Assembly (NCBI GenBank): GCA_041946965.1
Contig: JBHGBM010000081.1
Span: 1-25,528 of the forward strand
From: JBHGBM01 sp041946965
Lineage (GTDB): Bacteria; Acidobacteriota; Terriglobia; Bryobacterales; Bryobacteraceae
Direction of reading: 5' to 3'
DNA length: 25,528 bases
The notes beneath the pieces were generated by a model. It searched no databases. It was not told the DNA's origin and saw only the letters and a program-made list of their open reading frames with translations. Shown in pieces: positions 1-7,657 of the stretch. Position numbers and translations under genes: made by a program. Within the stretch, counting starts at the first letter, position 1. Each line of letters begins with the position of its first letter.

Positions 1-117
1 TTCGGATCGATCTCCCACGCTTTCAAACAGATACTCGGCCTTCTGTCGTGGAACTTCGGCCTAATCGCCATGGGGAAACAGGAGGGCTTGCAGGCGTTGG
101 AAGAGTTGTTGGATTAG
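1..117 (+). CDS. 3' end of an unidentified gene (partial)
   Basis: An open frame enters from the left edge and stops at TAG 115-117, giving the last 38 residues of a protein. The tail has a hydrophobic stretch around ILGLLSWNFGLIAMG and ends in an acidic, helical-looking segment (LQALEELLD). It converges on etfA, with only two bases between the two stop codons. I do not recognise the family. The frame is supported only by being open to the edge and by its tidy placement against etfA, so it could be fortuitous. Confidence 0.45.
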   Translation, partial: FGSISHAFKQILGLLSWNFGLIAMGKQEGLQALEELLD

Positions 118-119
118 CT

Positions 120-1166
120 TCACCGCCTCACTGGATCCGCGTCGTCAGTGTTGACGATGGGGGCTTCCGCCTTTTCCGCCAGCAGCGCGTTCACTCTCGC
201 CATTACCGCGAACGCGTCCGCCACGTAAACCACGTCGGCCTTGCCGCGCGCCCAGCCGCAATTCGCGTCCAGGTTCACCGCCCGCCGCTCGTTGATGAAG
301 CGCCATCCCACCGCGTGCGGCTCTTCGCCGTGGCAGCACGTCGAGAGCCCCTTCTGATGCCGCGGCGTCGAGCCGGTCTGGCCGATCTGGTTCAGGTGCG
401 ACATGCACCGGAGCACCGCCTGGCCTTCTCCGCTGAGGTCCACCAGCGATTTGCTGCCGCCCAGCGATGCGCCCGCCAGCCGCAGGAAATCGAGAATCAG
501 TCCCTCCGCCTCCCCCGCATGGATCTGGCCGTCCGCCTGCTTCTTGGTCCAGCCCGCACCCGCCACCAGCAGCAGCTTCGCGTCCGGCCGGATGGTCTGC
601 TGGTCTGTTTTCGGCGTTTGGATGCCGGCGACACAGGTGCGCGTTTCGACCGCAACCGCCACCGGCTCCACCACGGCGCTGCCCGCCGCACCCGCCCAGG
701 GCTGGCGGCATCCCGACTCGAGCAGCACGAACCAGGGCCGCACCGCGCGGCGCAGCACTCCTTCCATGCGCTGCCGGTAGTACCAGCGGGTCACGGTCAG
801 TTCGGGCGAGAAATCCGTCACGTGCGTGTCGATGGCGCCGTTCAGCCGGTGCGCCACGCCCGCCATCACCCGCGCCCAGCGGGAAGTCGCCGGAGCGACC
901 ACGATGGTCGCGCCCGCGGCGCGGCACAGAGCCTCGGCCGCCGCGGCGTCGGTGGCGTAGCGCGGCTGCGCAAAGGCCTCGCCGGCCACGCCCAGAATGC
1001 GCGCGCCCGAGCCCGCGATGCTGTCCGCGGCGGGCTTCACTTCGGCGCCCACCAGCCCGGCCGCCAGCGCGCCATCGAGCGCGCGGGCGGCGGCCAGGGC
1101 CTCCAGCGCCGCGCGGCCGAGCGTGCCGTCCGCTTCCGTGTGTGCGAGAAAAAGAATCCTTTCCAT
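120..1166 (-). CDS. etfA: Electron transfer flavoprotein subunit alpha, divergent
   Basis: This is the FAD-carrying subunit of the EtfAB heterodimer, which passes electrons from flavin dehydrogenases to a downstream acceptor. The 348-residue product starts MERILFLAHTEADGTL, the usual alpha-subunit opening strand. The C-terminal domain keeps the IGQTG signature of the FAD site at the expected place. The segment that normally reads GISGAIQH...VAINKD is replaced by a Cys/His-containing stretch (GLSTCCHGEEPH) and by RRAVNLDANCGWARG, so FAD contacts may differ. The start at 1166 lies two bases after the etfB stop. A longer frame to 1187 would run back into etfB and is not preferred. It is the last gene of an operon with etfB. 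The family call is firm; the physiological partner is unknown. Confidence 0.85.
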   Translation of the reverse strand: MERILFLAHTEADGTLGRAALEALAAARALDGALAAGLVGAEVKPAADSIAGSGARILGVAGEAFAQPRYATDAAAAEALCRAAGATIVVAPATSRWARVMAGVAHRLNGAIDTHVTDFSPELTVTRWYYRQRMEGVLRRAVRPWFVLLESGCRQPWAGAAGSAVVEPVAVAVETRTCVAGIQTPKTDQQTIRPDAKLLLVAGAGWTKKQADGQIHAGEAEGLILDFLRLAGASLGGSKSLVDLSGEGQAVLRCMSHLNQIGQTGSTPRHQKGLSTCCHGEEPHAVGWRFINERRAVNLDANCGWARGKADVVYVADAFAVMARVNALLAEKAEAPIVNTDDADPVRR

Positions 1167-1168
1167 GG

Positions 1169-1978
1169 CTAGTCCCGGGTGATCCAATCCACGATTTCGC
1201 GCGCGATCTCGTCAGGCGTCATGTCCTTCACCACCTTGGTTTCGCGCTGCTGCTTCGGCAGGCTCACGCGCACGAACTCCGCGCCGCCCGCGCCCACCGC
1301 CGCCTGCTTGGCGCGCTGCAATGCGGGCATCACGGTGCGCATGTTCAGCATGCCGACCTGCGGGTTGTTGCGGGGCTCGGGCAGGCTGCCCGTGGCCCAT
1401 CCCAACAGCGCCGGCGCCGCCGCGCAAACCGACACCTGGTGCCGCCCGCCTTCCACACGCTCCAGGATGCGCAGGCTGCCGTCGGCCTGCACGCTCAGTT
1501 CGTCCACACCTTGAAACTGCTCGGCAATGCCCAGCCGCTCTCCCACCATCTGCATGGTGACGCCCGCGCCGCGCGAGGCCGATTCCCAGCCGCCGAACAG
1601 CAACAGGCGGGAGCGGTCGAGCCCCGCGATGCCCTCGATGGCCGCGGCCAGCGCCGCCGCCGTTTCGCGCGCGTCCGTGAAGCCGCCCGCAGGGCCGTCC
1701 ACCGCCACCAGTTCGAACGGAGCCTTCTGCGCCACGGTCATCATGACCTGCTGCAATTTCGCCTTCGGACCGAGGCTCACCAGCCATACCTTGCTGCCGG
1801 CATGTTTCGCGGCGAGCGCGGCAGCTTCGTAGAGCGCGTGCCCCGCCCAGGGGTCGAGTACGGCCGGCAGCATCATTTCGTTCTTCAGCGCGGGACCGGC
1901 GGGCCCGGAGACCGGTTCGAGGGTCTGCAACGGGTCGGGTACAATGCTCCCGCACACGACGATATGGAATCCAGACAT
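1169..1978 (-). CDS. etfB: Electron transfer flavoprotein subunit beta
   Basis: EtfB binds AMP (or FAD in bifurcating types) and pairs with EtfA. The 269-residue product opens MSGFHIVVCGSIVPDP, matching the family's N-terminal strand and VPDP turn. It then has a region around AGHALYEAAALA and VWLVSLGPKAKLQQVMMTVA that corresponds to the conserved nucleotide-binding part of EtfB. The start at 1978 is chosen because the extra 21 residues of the longer frame (to 2041) would overlap the upstream flavoprotein gene and look unlike the family. The gene is 29 bases downstream of that flavoprotein gene and two bases upstream of etfA, so the three are very likely cotranscribed. Nothing seen indicates a bifurcating type. 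Confidence 0.88.
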   Translation of the reverse strand: MSGFHIVVCGSIVPDPLQTLEPVSGPAGPALKNEMMLPAVLDPWAGHALYEAAALAAKHAGSKVWLVSLGPKAKLQQVMMTVAQKAPFELVAVDGPAGGFTDARETAAALAAAIEGIAGLDRSRLLLFGGWESASRGAGVTMQMVGERLGIAEQFQGVDELSVQADGSLRILERVEGGRHQVSVCAAAPALLGWATGSLPEPRNNPQVGMLNMRTVMPALQRAKQAAVGAGGAEFVRVSLPKQQRETKVVKDMTPDEIAREIVDWITRD

Positions 1979-2007
1979 GGGTTTCTTTTCAGTATATGCC
2001 AGCGGGA

Positions 2008-2589
2008 TTACTTCTTGCCGCCGAGCTTCTTGAGCAGCCACGCCATGTTGCGCGCCAGCGTGTCCATGGTGCGAAGGCCTTCCTGGTCGTGTTCCGCTTC
2101 GCCCGGGTCGCGCGCCACGCAGATATTCCAGTAACTCGATCCCGGCACGATCATCTCGTTGATCAGGAAAAAGTGGTTGAGCGTGTCGAAGGCGTGAATC
2201 GCGCCCGCGCGCCGCATGGTGACCACGGCCGCGCCCACTTTCCGCCGCAGCAGGTTGCCGTTGCCGCGCGCCACCAGCCCGGCGCGGTCGATCAGCGCCT
2301 TCATCTCCGCGCTGACGTCGGTAAAGTACGTTGGCGAGGCCAGAATGATCCCGTCCGCCTCAAACATCTTGGTGATGAAGTCGTTGGCCTCATCCTCGTC
2401 CACCGAACAGCGCCGGTTCCGTTCGGTGCTGCACTTATAGCACGCGTTGCAGCCCTGGATGTCCGCGCCGCCGACTTGCATCGTTTCGGTCCGGATGCCT
2501 TCCTCTTCCAGTTCGCCGCAGATCCGTTTCAGCAGGAACGCTGTGTTTCCGCTCTCGCGCGGACTGCCGTTGATCGCCAACACTTTCAT
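2008..2589 (-). CDS. NAD(P)H-dependent FMN reductase / iron-sulfur flavoprotein (Isf-like)
   Basis: This is a 193-residue flavodoxin-fold protein. The FMN phosphate loop is INGSPRESGNT (residues 6-16), and ASPTYFTDVSAEMKALIDR is the typical second FMN segment. Cysteines 47, 50, 53 and 61 form C-x2-C-x2-C-x7-C, the compact motif that binds a [4Fe-4S] cluster in Isf-type flavoproteins. The protein probably moves electrons between NAD(P)H or a ferredoxin and other carriers. Its position directly upstream of etfB/etfA supports a redox role in the same pathway. The start at 2589 gives MKVLAINGSPR, the family's standard N-terminus; the 33 extra residues of the longer frame are rejected. No clear Shine-Dalgarno precedes it. 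Substrate unknown. Confidence 0.85.
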   Translation of the reverse strand: MKVLAINGSPRESGNTAFLLKRICGELEEEGIRTETMQVGGADIQGCNACYKCSTERNRRCSVDEDEANDFITKMFEADGIILASPTYFTDVSAEMKALIDRAGLVARGNGNLLRRKVGAAVVTMRRAGAIHAFDTLNHFFLINEMIVPGSSYWNICVARDPGEAEHDQEGLRTMDTLARNMAWLLKKLGGKK

Positions 2590-2612
2590 ACAGAAAAAAG
2601 TAACACGCAACC

Positions 2613-3005
2613 CTAGTGCTGCGGGCGCGGGGCCACGATGCGTAGGCGCGCGGGCTTCGCGCCGGCGTGCGCCTTCACAACGCGGCACACCAGTTGCAGC
2701 GCTTCAGGCGGCGAGATCACACGGGCAACGCTTTTCTGGGAATCCACCCCGGTCAGCACGAAGAGGCGCGGCGAGGGCGCATAGATCTCGAGCACCCGCA
2801 AGGTCTCCCGCGCCGCCTCGCAGGTCACTGCCAGCTCCTCGTCTTCCTTGAGCGCCTTCTGCATGGCGTGGAGCTGCGCCAGAATGACGGCGGAGACGGT
2901 TTCCTCCTGTAGGGCGGCCGGCTTCTCGCCGCCGTCCAACACCTCCTTGACCTGGTTGCCGATGGCCTGCTGCGCAAGCTGCCGGGTAAGTTCACCGAGC
3001 GCCAT
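2613..3005 (-). CDS. Conserved-looking hypothetical protein, first gene of the etf operon
   Basis: The 130-residue product is not recognised. The N-terminal two thirds look alpha-helical and charged (LTRQLAQQAIGNQVKEVL; ILAQLHAMQKALKEDEELAVTCEAARETLRVLEI). The C-terminal part looks more beta-rich and ends basic (KPARLRIVAPRPQH). There is no signal peptide or membrane segment, so it is probably cytoplasmic. It ends 23 bases before the Isf-like flavoprotein gene and starts after a 115-base spacer, so it is probably the promoter-proximal gene of the operon. Absence of a competing frame and tight spacing support it as real. A role in redox or regulation is conjecture. Confidence 0.7.
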   Translation of the reverse strand: MALGELTRQLAQQAIGNQVKEVLDGGEKPAALQEETVSAVILAQLHAMQKALKEDEELAVTCEAARETLRVLEIYAPSPRLFVLTGVDSQKSVARVISPPEALQLVCRVVKAHAGAKPARLRIVAPRPQH

Positions 3006-3120
3006 AGCCCCAGCCTAACACGCAGTTCCACGCCGGCATCACGGGAACAGGCAGCGACCCCTCCGGCTAGCGTAGGGCCGCCAGGGGGGACGGGCGGTTC
3101 TTCTGCCCGAATCCAATTCG
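3006..3120. other. Intergenic spacer upstream of the etf operon
   Basis: This 115-base gap separates the aldo/keto reductase stop (3121) from the first etf-operon start (3005), both on the minus strand. On the minus strand TAGGCT (3012-3017) sits six bases before the ATG and could be a weak -10. No convincing -35, hairpin terminator or small gene is visible. Confidence 0.4.
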
Positions 3121-4080
3121 CTAGCAGTCCTGGTGATCGGCAAAGAACCTGTCGATCGAGGCCCGCATCTGCGCGCTCACGCTGGCGGGCAGCGACTTCA
3201 TCTCCTCCCGCGTGAGCGGCTTGAAGCGCTTGGCGGCGGCGATGTTGAAGTCCACGTGCGCCAGTTCCGGCATGCCCACGGTGGCGGCCGCCACCGGCAG
3301 CGACATCGCGTAGCGCAGCAGCATCTCGGGGGCGGCCTTGCCCAGCAGCTTCTCCTGCGCGAAGACCTTCATGGCGGTCAGGCCCATCTTCTTCTTCAGC
3401 GCCACAGGCATGGCCACGGCTTCGAACCCGGAAGCGCCGGTCATGCCTTCGCCGGCTCTGTTGGAGGGCGCCGTGTTGCCGATCTGCGCGATGTTCAACG
3501 CCATCTGGGTGGAATCGAAATTGTGGCGCTCGAGCGCGGTCTTCAGCACCTGCGGGTTCGCATGGCAACTGACGCCGATGAACCGCGCCATCTTCTGTTC
3601 CTTGGCGTGGTACATGGCCTTGAGCTGTCCCTCGGGCGCTTCGATGGCCGCCAGGTCCGCTTCGTTGCCCAGCGAGTGGATGTGCATCAGGTCCACCTGG
3701 CTGACGCCCAGGTTCTTGAGCGACCGTTCGATGAGCCGCATGGCATCGCTGTAAGTCCGCTTGCCGCCGATCTTCGTAACCAGGAAAAAGTTCTTCTTGT
3801 GCGTTCTGAGGTACTCGCCCACCCACTGCTCGCTCTGGCCGTCGCCATAGTTGGCCGCCGAATCGACGTAGTTGACACCCGCCTTCAACGCCCGGTCGAG
3901 CGCCTCGAGGGCCTTCTCGCGGTCCTTGTAAGCGAGCCAGCGGCTGCCGGCGCCAAACGCGAGCAGCGAAACCTTAACCCCCGTGCTGCCCAGGTTGCGC
4001 ATGGGCATGCCCGTCTGGGCGTCAATCTCCGTGGCCATGGCGGCCACTGCGGCGGAAGCCAGAAAATCGCGGCGTGTCAC
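3121..4080 (-). CDS. Aldo/keto reductase with twin-arginine signal
   Basis: This is a 319-residue NADPH-dependent aldo/keto reductase of the TIM-barrel family. From the GTG start the catalytic tetrad reads Asp73 and Tyr78 (YVDSAANYG), Lys103 (LVTKIG) and His135 (LMHIHS). GVSCHANP and NIAQIGN lie in later strands. The N-terminus is TRRDFLASAAVAAMA, a twin-arginine motif followed by a short alanine-rich hydrophobic stretch, so Tat export of the folded holoenzyme or membrane anchoring is likely. The GTG start at 4080 places this signal at the very N-terminus; the longer frame to 4248 would bury it behind 56 unlikely residues. It is divergent from the TonB receptor gene. Substrate unknown; such exported reductases are common in Acidobacteria and Planctomycetes. 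Confidence 0.85.
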   Translation of the reverse strand: MTRRDFLASAAVAAMATEIDAQTGMPMRNLGSTGVKVSLLAFGAGSRWLAYKDREKALEALDRALKAGVNYVDSAANYGDGQSEQWVGEYLRTHKKNFFLVTKIGGKRTYSDAMRLIERSLKNLGVSQVDLMHIHSLGNEADLAAIEAPEGQLKAMYHAKEQKMARFIGVSCHANPQVLKTALERHNFDSTQMALNIAQIGNTAPSNRAGEGMTGASGFEAVAMPVALKKKMGLTAMKVFAQEKLLGKAAPEMLLRYAMSLPVAAATVGMPELAHVDFNIAAAKRFKPLTREEMKSLPASVSAQMRASIDRFFADHQDC

Positions 4081-4087
4081 ATCAGGT

Positions 4088-4093
4088 ATCTTA
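4088..4093 (-). promoter_or_regulatory. Candidate -10 element of the aldo/keto reductase gene
   Basis: On the minus strand TAAGAT ends seven bases before the GTG start at 4080. No good -35 is seen at 16-18 bases. If used, transcription would begin at or next to the start codon. Confidence 0.4.
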
Positions 4094-4251
4094 CCAGCCG
4101 CCGCGTCAGTGTTGGATTTCTTCCGGACGGGCGCGGCGGCTCCGGCTGTGATCGCGCGGTTGTGGCGGCCCGCCACCTGCGCGTCCACCCGAACCAGCGA
4201 AACGTCGCTATCCCTCCGGGGTGCTGATAGGAGTACGCGCGCCGGCAAGAG

Positions 4252-4267
4252 GGGGTTTCAAAACCCC
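4252..4267. promoter_or_regulatory. Palindrome overlapping the TonB-receptor -35 region (candidate operator)
   Basis: The sequence GGGGTTT-CA-AAACCCC is a perfect 7-base-arm inverted repeat. It covers the -35-like TTCAAA at 4257-4262 of the receptor promoter. A dyad over a -35 is a typical repressor site, but no regulator gene is nearby. It could also be a chance palindrome. Confidence 0.4.
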
Positions 4268-4285
4268 GCCTTCCCGGAGTACAAT
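4257..4285 (+). promoter_or_regulatory. Predicted promoter of the TonB-dependent receptor gene
   Basis: TTCAAA (4257-4262) and TACAAT (4280-4285) are separated by 17 bases, the ideal sigma-70-type spacing. The -10 ends nine bases before the ATG at 4295. This implies a start site within about two bases of the start codon. Confidence 0.55.
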
Positions 4286-4294
4286 CACGCCATT

Positions 4295-7200
4295 ATGAAT
4301 CGCATGATCGCAGGGGTTGTGTTCTTTTTCGCGCTCGCCGTCTCGCTGGCGGGCCAGACCACGGGTGGCCGCATCATGGGTACCATCCTGGACCGCAGCG
4401 GCGCCGTCGTGCCCGCGGCCAAAATCACGGCGAGAAACAGCGAAACGGGCGTCGAGCGCAGCGTCGCATCCAATGCCGAGGGCAACTACGTCCTGTATCC
4501 GCTGGCCCCCGGCGTCTACGACATGACCGCGCAGGCCGAAGGCTTTCGAACCGAACGGCTCGACGGCATCCGGGTGGACGTCTCCGCCGTGCTGACACGC
4601 AACATCCGGCTCGAGGTGGGCGCCATGGAACAGCAGGTGGTGGTCTCCGCTGAAGCCGCGCCCATGCTGACCCAGACCGCCTCGGTGGAGAGCACCATCA
4701 TCCGCGAGCAGATCGAATCGCTGCCGCTCAACGGGCGCGACTTCAACAGCCTGGTGCTGCTGGCCGCGGGCGCGGTCGAGAACATCAACTCGGGCAACGG
4801 CAAGGATTTCGGATCGGTGGCCGCCAACGGCAACCGGGCCTTCTCCAACGATTACCTGCTGGACGGCACCCCCAACAACGACGTGTTCCAGGGCCGCTCC
4901 GGCGCGGCCGTCTCCGTGGACGTGATCCGCGAATTCAAAGTCACCAGCGGCGTGGCGCCCGCCGAGTTCGGGCAGGCCGGAACGCAGGTCACCGTGGCCA
5001 CGCGCGGCGGAACCAACAAGTTCCACGGCAGCGCCTTCGAGTACCACCGCGGCAACACGTGGCAGGCGCGCGATCCCTTCAATACCGCCGGGCAGCAACC
5101 CTTCCATCGCGAGCAGTTCGGCGGCTCCATCGGCGGCCCCGTACGGCGCGACCGCACCTTCTTCTTCTTCAACTACGAGGGCAACCGGCAGGCGGAGACG
5201 GCCACGCGAGTCGCCACCGTGCCTCCGGATGCGTTCTGGAAGGGCGATTTCTCCGCCCTGCTCGACCGCAGGATTCAACTGCGCGATCCCTTTGAGGCGG
5301 CCCGGCCCGTCATCCCGGGCAACCGGCTGGACCAGTACCTGGGCGGCGCGCGCATTTCGCAAACCGCGTTGAAGCTGCGGCCGTTCTGGGGCAGCCCCAA
5401 CAAGCCCGGCATGGCCAACAACCTGGTCAACTTCGCCGACGATACCACCAGCAACAACCAGTTCACCGCCCGTCTCGACCACATGCTGCCGCGCAACCAG
5501 GCCGTGGCGGGCCGCTACACGCAATCCAAAACCACCGGAACCACCCCGAGCATTCTCGGCAACGGCACGGGCTTGCACGCGCCCACCGACAACTACAACA
5601 CCAGCGCGACGTGGACCGCGCCGGCGGGCGCCCGCACGGTGAGCGAGCTGCGTTTCGGTTTCGCCAAGTTCTCGCAGCTCACCACTTACATCGACGGCGG
5701 CCTGCCCACGGTGGAATCGCTCGGGCTGAAGGGCTTCGAGAAAGGCAACGAGACGCTGCCGCCCATGGTGCGCATCACCTTCACCGGCAACGACGCTTTC
5801 ACGCAGCTCAATTACGGCGGCAATGAGAACTACGGCATGGCCGCGCTCATCAAGGTGAGCAAGACCTACAACATCTCGGAAACCGTCACGCATTCACGCG
5901 GCCGCCATACCTTCAAGGCGGGCTTCGATCTGCGCCGCATCATCATGCCCTCGCTGCAACAGAGCAACGCGCGCGGTCAGATCACGTTTCGCGCTTCCAC
6001 CACCGGCGTTTCGAGCGGCTACACCTTCGCCGATTTCCTGATGGGGGTTCCCGGCAGCTCGCAGGAGGTGCCGGTGAAAGCGCCCATCGTGATGAAGCAG
6101 AATGAAATGTCCAGCTACATCCAGGACGACTGGCGGGTGCTGCCGCGCCTCACCCTGAGCTTCGGCATGCGCCATGAGCTGTTCCTGAATCCGCTGGAGG
6201 AAAAGAACCGGCTGGCGCTGTTCGACCGCTCGCGCGGCGCCATCGTGGTGGCCTCCGATAACGGCCAACTCCCGGTCTCGGAGTTCCTGCCCGCCGTGGT
6301 GCGCAAACTCACCGACGGCAAGGGCAACTGGCGCTTCCCGCTGCTCAGCGACAAGGAAGCAGGATGGAATCCGCGCCGCCTCGTCAAGACGCAATGGAAG
6401 CACGTGGGACCGCGCTTCGGCTTCGTTTACCAGGCAGGCTCGCGCAATATTGTGCGCGGCGGCTACGGCGTGTTCTATACCCGCTACCCCATCCAGTACC
6501 TGCAACAGACCATCGCGGTGAACCCGCCCTTCTCCGGGCTGTTTACTTACAGCCAGAGTTTTGTGGATGGGGCGCCGCTGCTCTCCCTCGACGCGCCCTA
6601 CGCCGCCTCGGGCACCGCCAGCGTCTCGCCGGTGGGCATGCAGCAGGATTTCACGCTGCCCAACAACCAGCAGTGGAACCTGACGGTCGAGCGCGACCTC
6701 GGCTGGGGCACCGCCATGAGCCTGGGCTACGTCGGCAACAAGGGCACCCATCTTTTCCGCTCCATCAACGCCAACGCCAGCTACCTGGATAAAACCACCG
6801 GCACGGTGCAGCGCCGCTACCGCGACACCTTCGGCACCAGCACCATCAACGTGCGGCTCACCAACGGCAATTCCATCTACCACGCGATGCAGACCGAAAT
6901 CCGGCGGCGCACCCGCAAGGGCCTCATCTTCCAGGGCAACTGGACCTGGGCCAAGGGCATCGACGATGTGGGATCCACCGTGCAAGCCGCGCTGCTGGAC
7001 GTGGAGAACCTGGGCCGCGACCGCGCTGATAGCGACTACGTGCGCCGGCACGTGATCAAGTTCAACGCCACCTGGGACCTGCCCTTCGGCCGCGGGCGCG
7101 CTTTTCTGCGCCGCGCTCCACGGCTGGTAAACGCGGTGGCGGGAGGCTGGCGGCTTGCCGGCATGTGGCAGTACACCACCGGCATGCGCTTCACGCCGCA

Positions 7201-7609
7201 GTTCTCCAGCAGCGGCGGCTTGAGCAACAGCCGCCCCGACGTGGTCTACGGCGTCAGCCCCAACCTGCCCCGGGGCGAGCGCAGTCCCTCGCGCTGGTTC
7301 AATACCAAGGCGTTTGCGGAGGTGCCGGCCACAGACCCCGTGACCGGCCTGCCGCGCTTCGGCAATGCGGGACGCAACATCCTGATCGGCCCCGGGCTGA
7401 ACGTCGCCGACGCCAGTCTCGCCAAGAGTTGGGCGGTCTGGGGCGAATCGCGGCGCGTCACCGTGCGCCTGGAAGCGTTCAACGCCTTCAATCACCCCAA
7501 CTTCGATTTCCCGGAGAACAACATCTCCAACACCAACACCGTGGCCACCATCAACCGCGTGGTGAAACCGATGCGGCAGGCGCAGTTCGCCTTCCGCTTC
7601 GATTTCTGA
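4295..7609 (+). CDS. TonB-dependent receptor, Oar-like, with carboxypeptidase-regulatory-like domain
   Basis: This is a 1104-residue outer-membrane protein. It has a signal peptide (hydrophobic MIAGVVFFFALAVSLAG, cleaved before QTTGG). Next is a carboxypeptidase-regulatory-like beta-sandwich at about residues 25-105 (GGRIMGTILDRSGAVVPAAKITARN...GNYVLYPLAPGVYDM). The plug follows (ESLPLNGRDFNSLVLLAAGAV; DYLLDGTPNNDVFQG; FKVTSGVAPAEFGQAGTQVTVATRGGTN), then a long beta-barrel ending in FAFRFDF. The terminal aromatic fits outer-membrane insertion by BAM. The family takes up large substrates, often glycans or peptides, with energy from TonB, but the ligand here cannot be read from sequence. The ATG at 4295 gives a clean signal peptide; a second ATG at 4304 is possible. 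It stands alone, divergent from the aldo/keto reductase. Confidence 0.92.
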   Translation: MNRMIAGVVFFFALAVSLAGQTTGGRIMGTILDRSGAVVPAAKITARNSETGVERSVASNAEGNYVLYPLAPGVYDMTAQAEGFRTERLDGIRVDVSAVLTRNIRLEVGAMEQQVVVSAEAAPMLTQTASVESTIIREQIESLPLNGRDFNSLVLLAAGAVENINSGNGKDFGSVAANGNRAFSNDYLLDGTPNNDVFQGRSGAAVSVDVIREFKVTSGVAPAEFGQAGTQVTVATRGGTNKFHGSAFEYHRGNTWQARDPFNTAGQQPFHREQFGGSIGGPVRRDRTFFFFNYEGNRQAETATRVATVPPDAFWKGDFSALLDRRIQLRDPFEAARPVIPGNRLDQYLGGARISQTALKLRPFWGSPNKPGMANNLVNFADDTTSNNQFTARLDHMLPRNQAVAGRYTQSKTTGTTPSILGNGTGLHAPTDNYNTSATWTAPAGARTVSELRFGFAKFSQLTTYIDGGLPTVESLGLKGFEKGNETLPPMVRITFTGNDAFTQLNYGGNENYGMAALIKVSKTYNISETVTHSRGRHTFKAGFDLRRIIMPSLQQSNARGQITFRASTTGVSSGYTFADFLMGVPGSSQEVPVKAPIVMKQNEMSSYIQDDWRVLPRLTLSFGMRHELFLNPLEEKNRLALFDRSRGAIVVASDNGQLPVSEFLPAVVRKLTDGKGNWRFPLLSDKEAGWNPRRLVKTQWKHVGPRFGFVYQAGSRNIVRGGYGVFYTRYPIQYLQQTIAVNPPFSGLFTYSQSFVDGAPLLSLDAPYAASGTASVSPVGMQQDFTLPNNQQWNLTVERDLGWGTAMSLGYVGNKGTHLFRSINANASYLDKTTGTVQRRYRDTFGTSTINVRLTNGNSIYHAMQTEIRRRTRKGLIFQGNWTWAKGIDDVGSTVQAALLDVENLGRDRADSDYVRRHVIKFNATWDLPFGRGRAFLRRAPRLVNAVAGGWRLAGMWQYTTGMRFTPQFSSSGGLSNSRPDVVYGVSPNLPRGERSPSRWFNTKAFAEVPATDPVTGLPRFGNAGRNILIGPGLNVADASLAKSWAVWGESRRVTVRLEAFNAFNHPNFDFPENNISNTNTVATINRVVKPMRQAQFAFRFDF

Positions 7610-7612
7610 CGG

Positions 7613-7630
7613 CCGCCGGACCTCCGGCGG
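7613..7630. terminator. Short perfect hairpin after the TonB-receptor gene
   Basis: CCGCCGGA and TCCGGCGG form a perfect 8-base-arm inverted repeat with a CC centre, three bases past the receptor stop. It has no T-run, so it would be a non-canonical terminator or an mRNA-stabilising end. It also lies just upstream of the next gene's -10 element (7634). Confidence 0.5.
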
Positions 7631-7633
7631 GGC

Positions 7634-7650
7634 TATGATCGTGCTGGAGG
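7634..7650 (+). promoter_or_regulatory. Candidate -10 and strong ribosome binding site of the 7658 gene
   Basis: TATGAT (7634-7639) resembles a -10 element. GGAGG (7646-7650) is seven bases before the GTG at 7658 and fixes that start. No -35 is evident because the hairpin at 7613-7630 occupies that position. Confidence 0.5.
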
Positions 7651-7657
7651 TGCATTC

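Noticed and set aside
467..2134. 555-residue plus-strand open frame across etfA and etfB
   Set aside because: Its Arg/Pro/Ala-rich composition is typical of a shadow frame. EtfA and EtfB on the other strand are firmly identified.
4081..4248. N-terminal extension of the aldo/keto reductase to 4248
   Set aside because: It would place 56 non-conserved residues before the twin-arginine signal and run through the divergent promoter region. GTG 4080 fits better.
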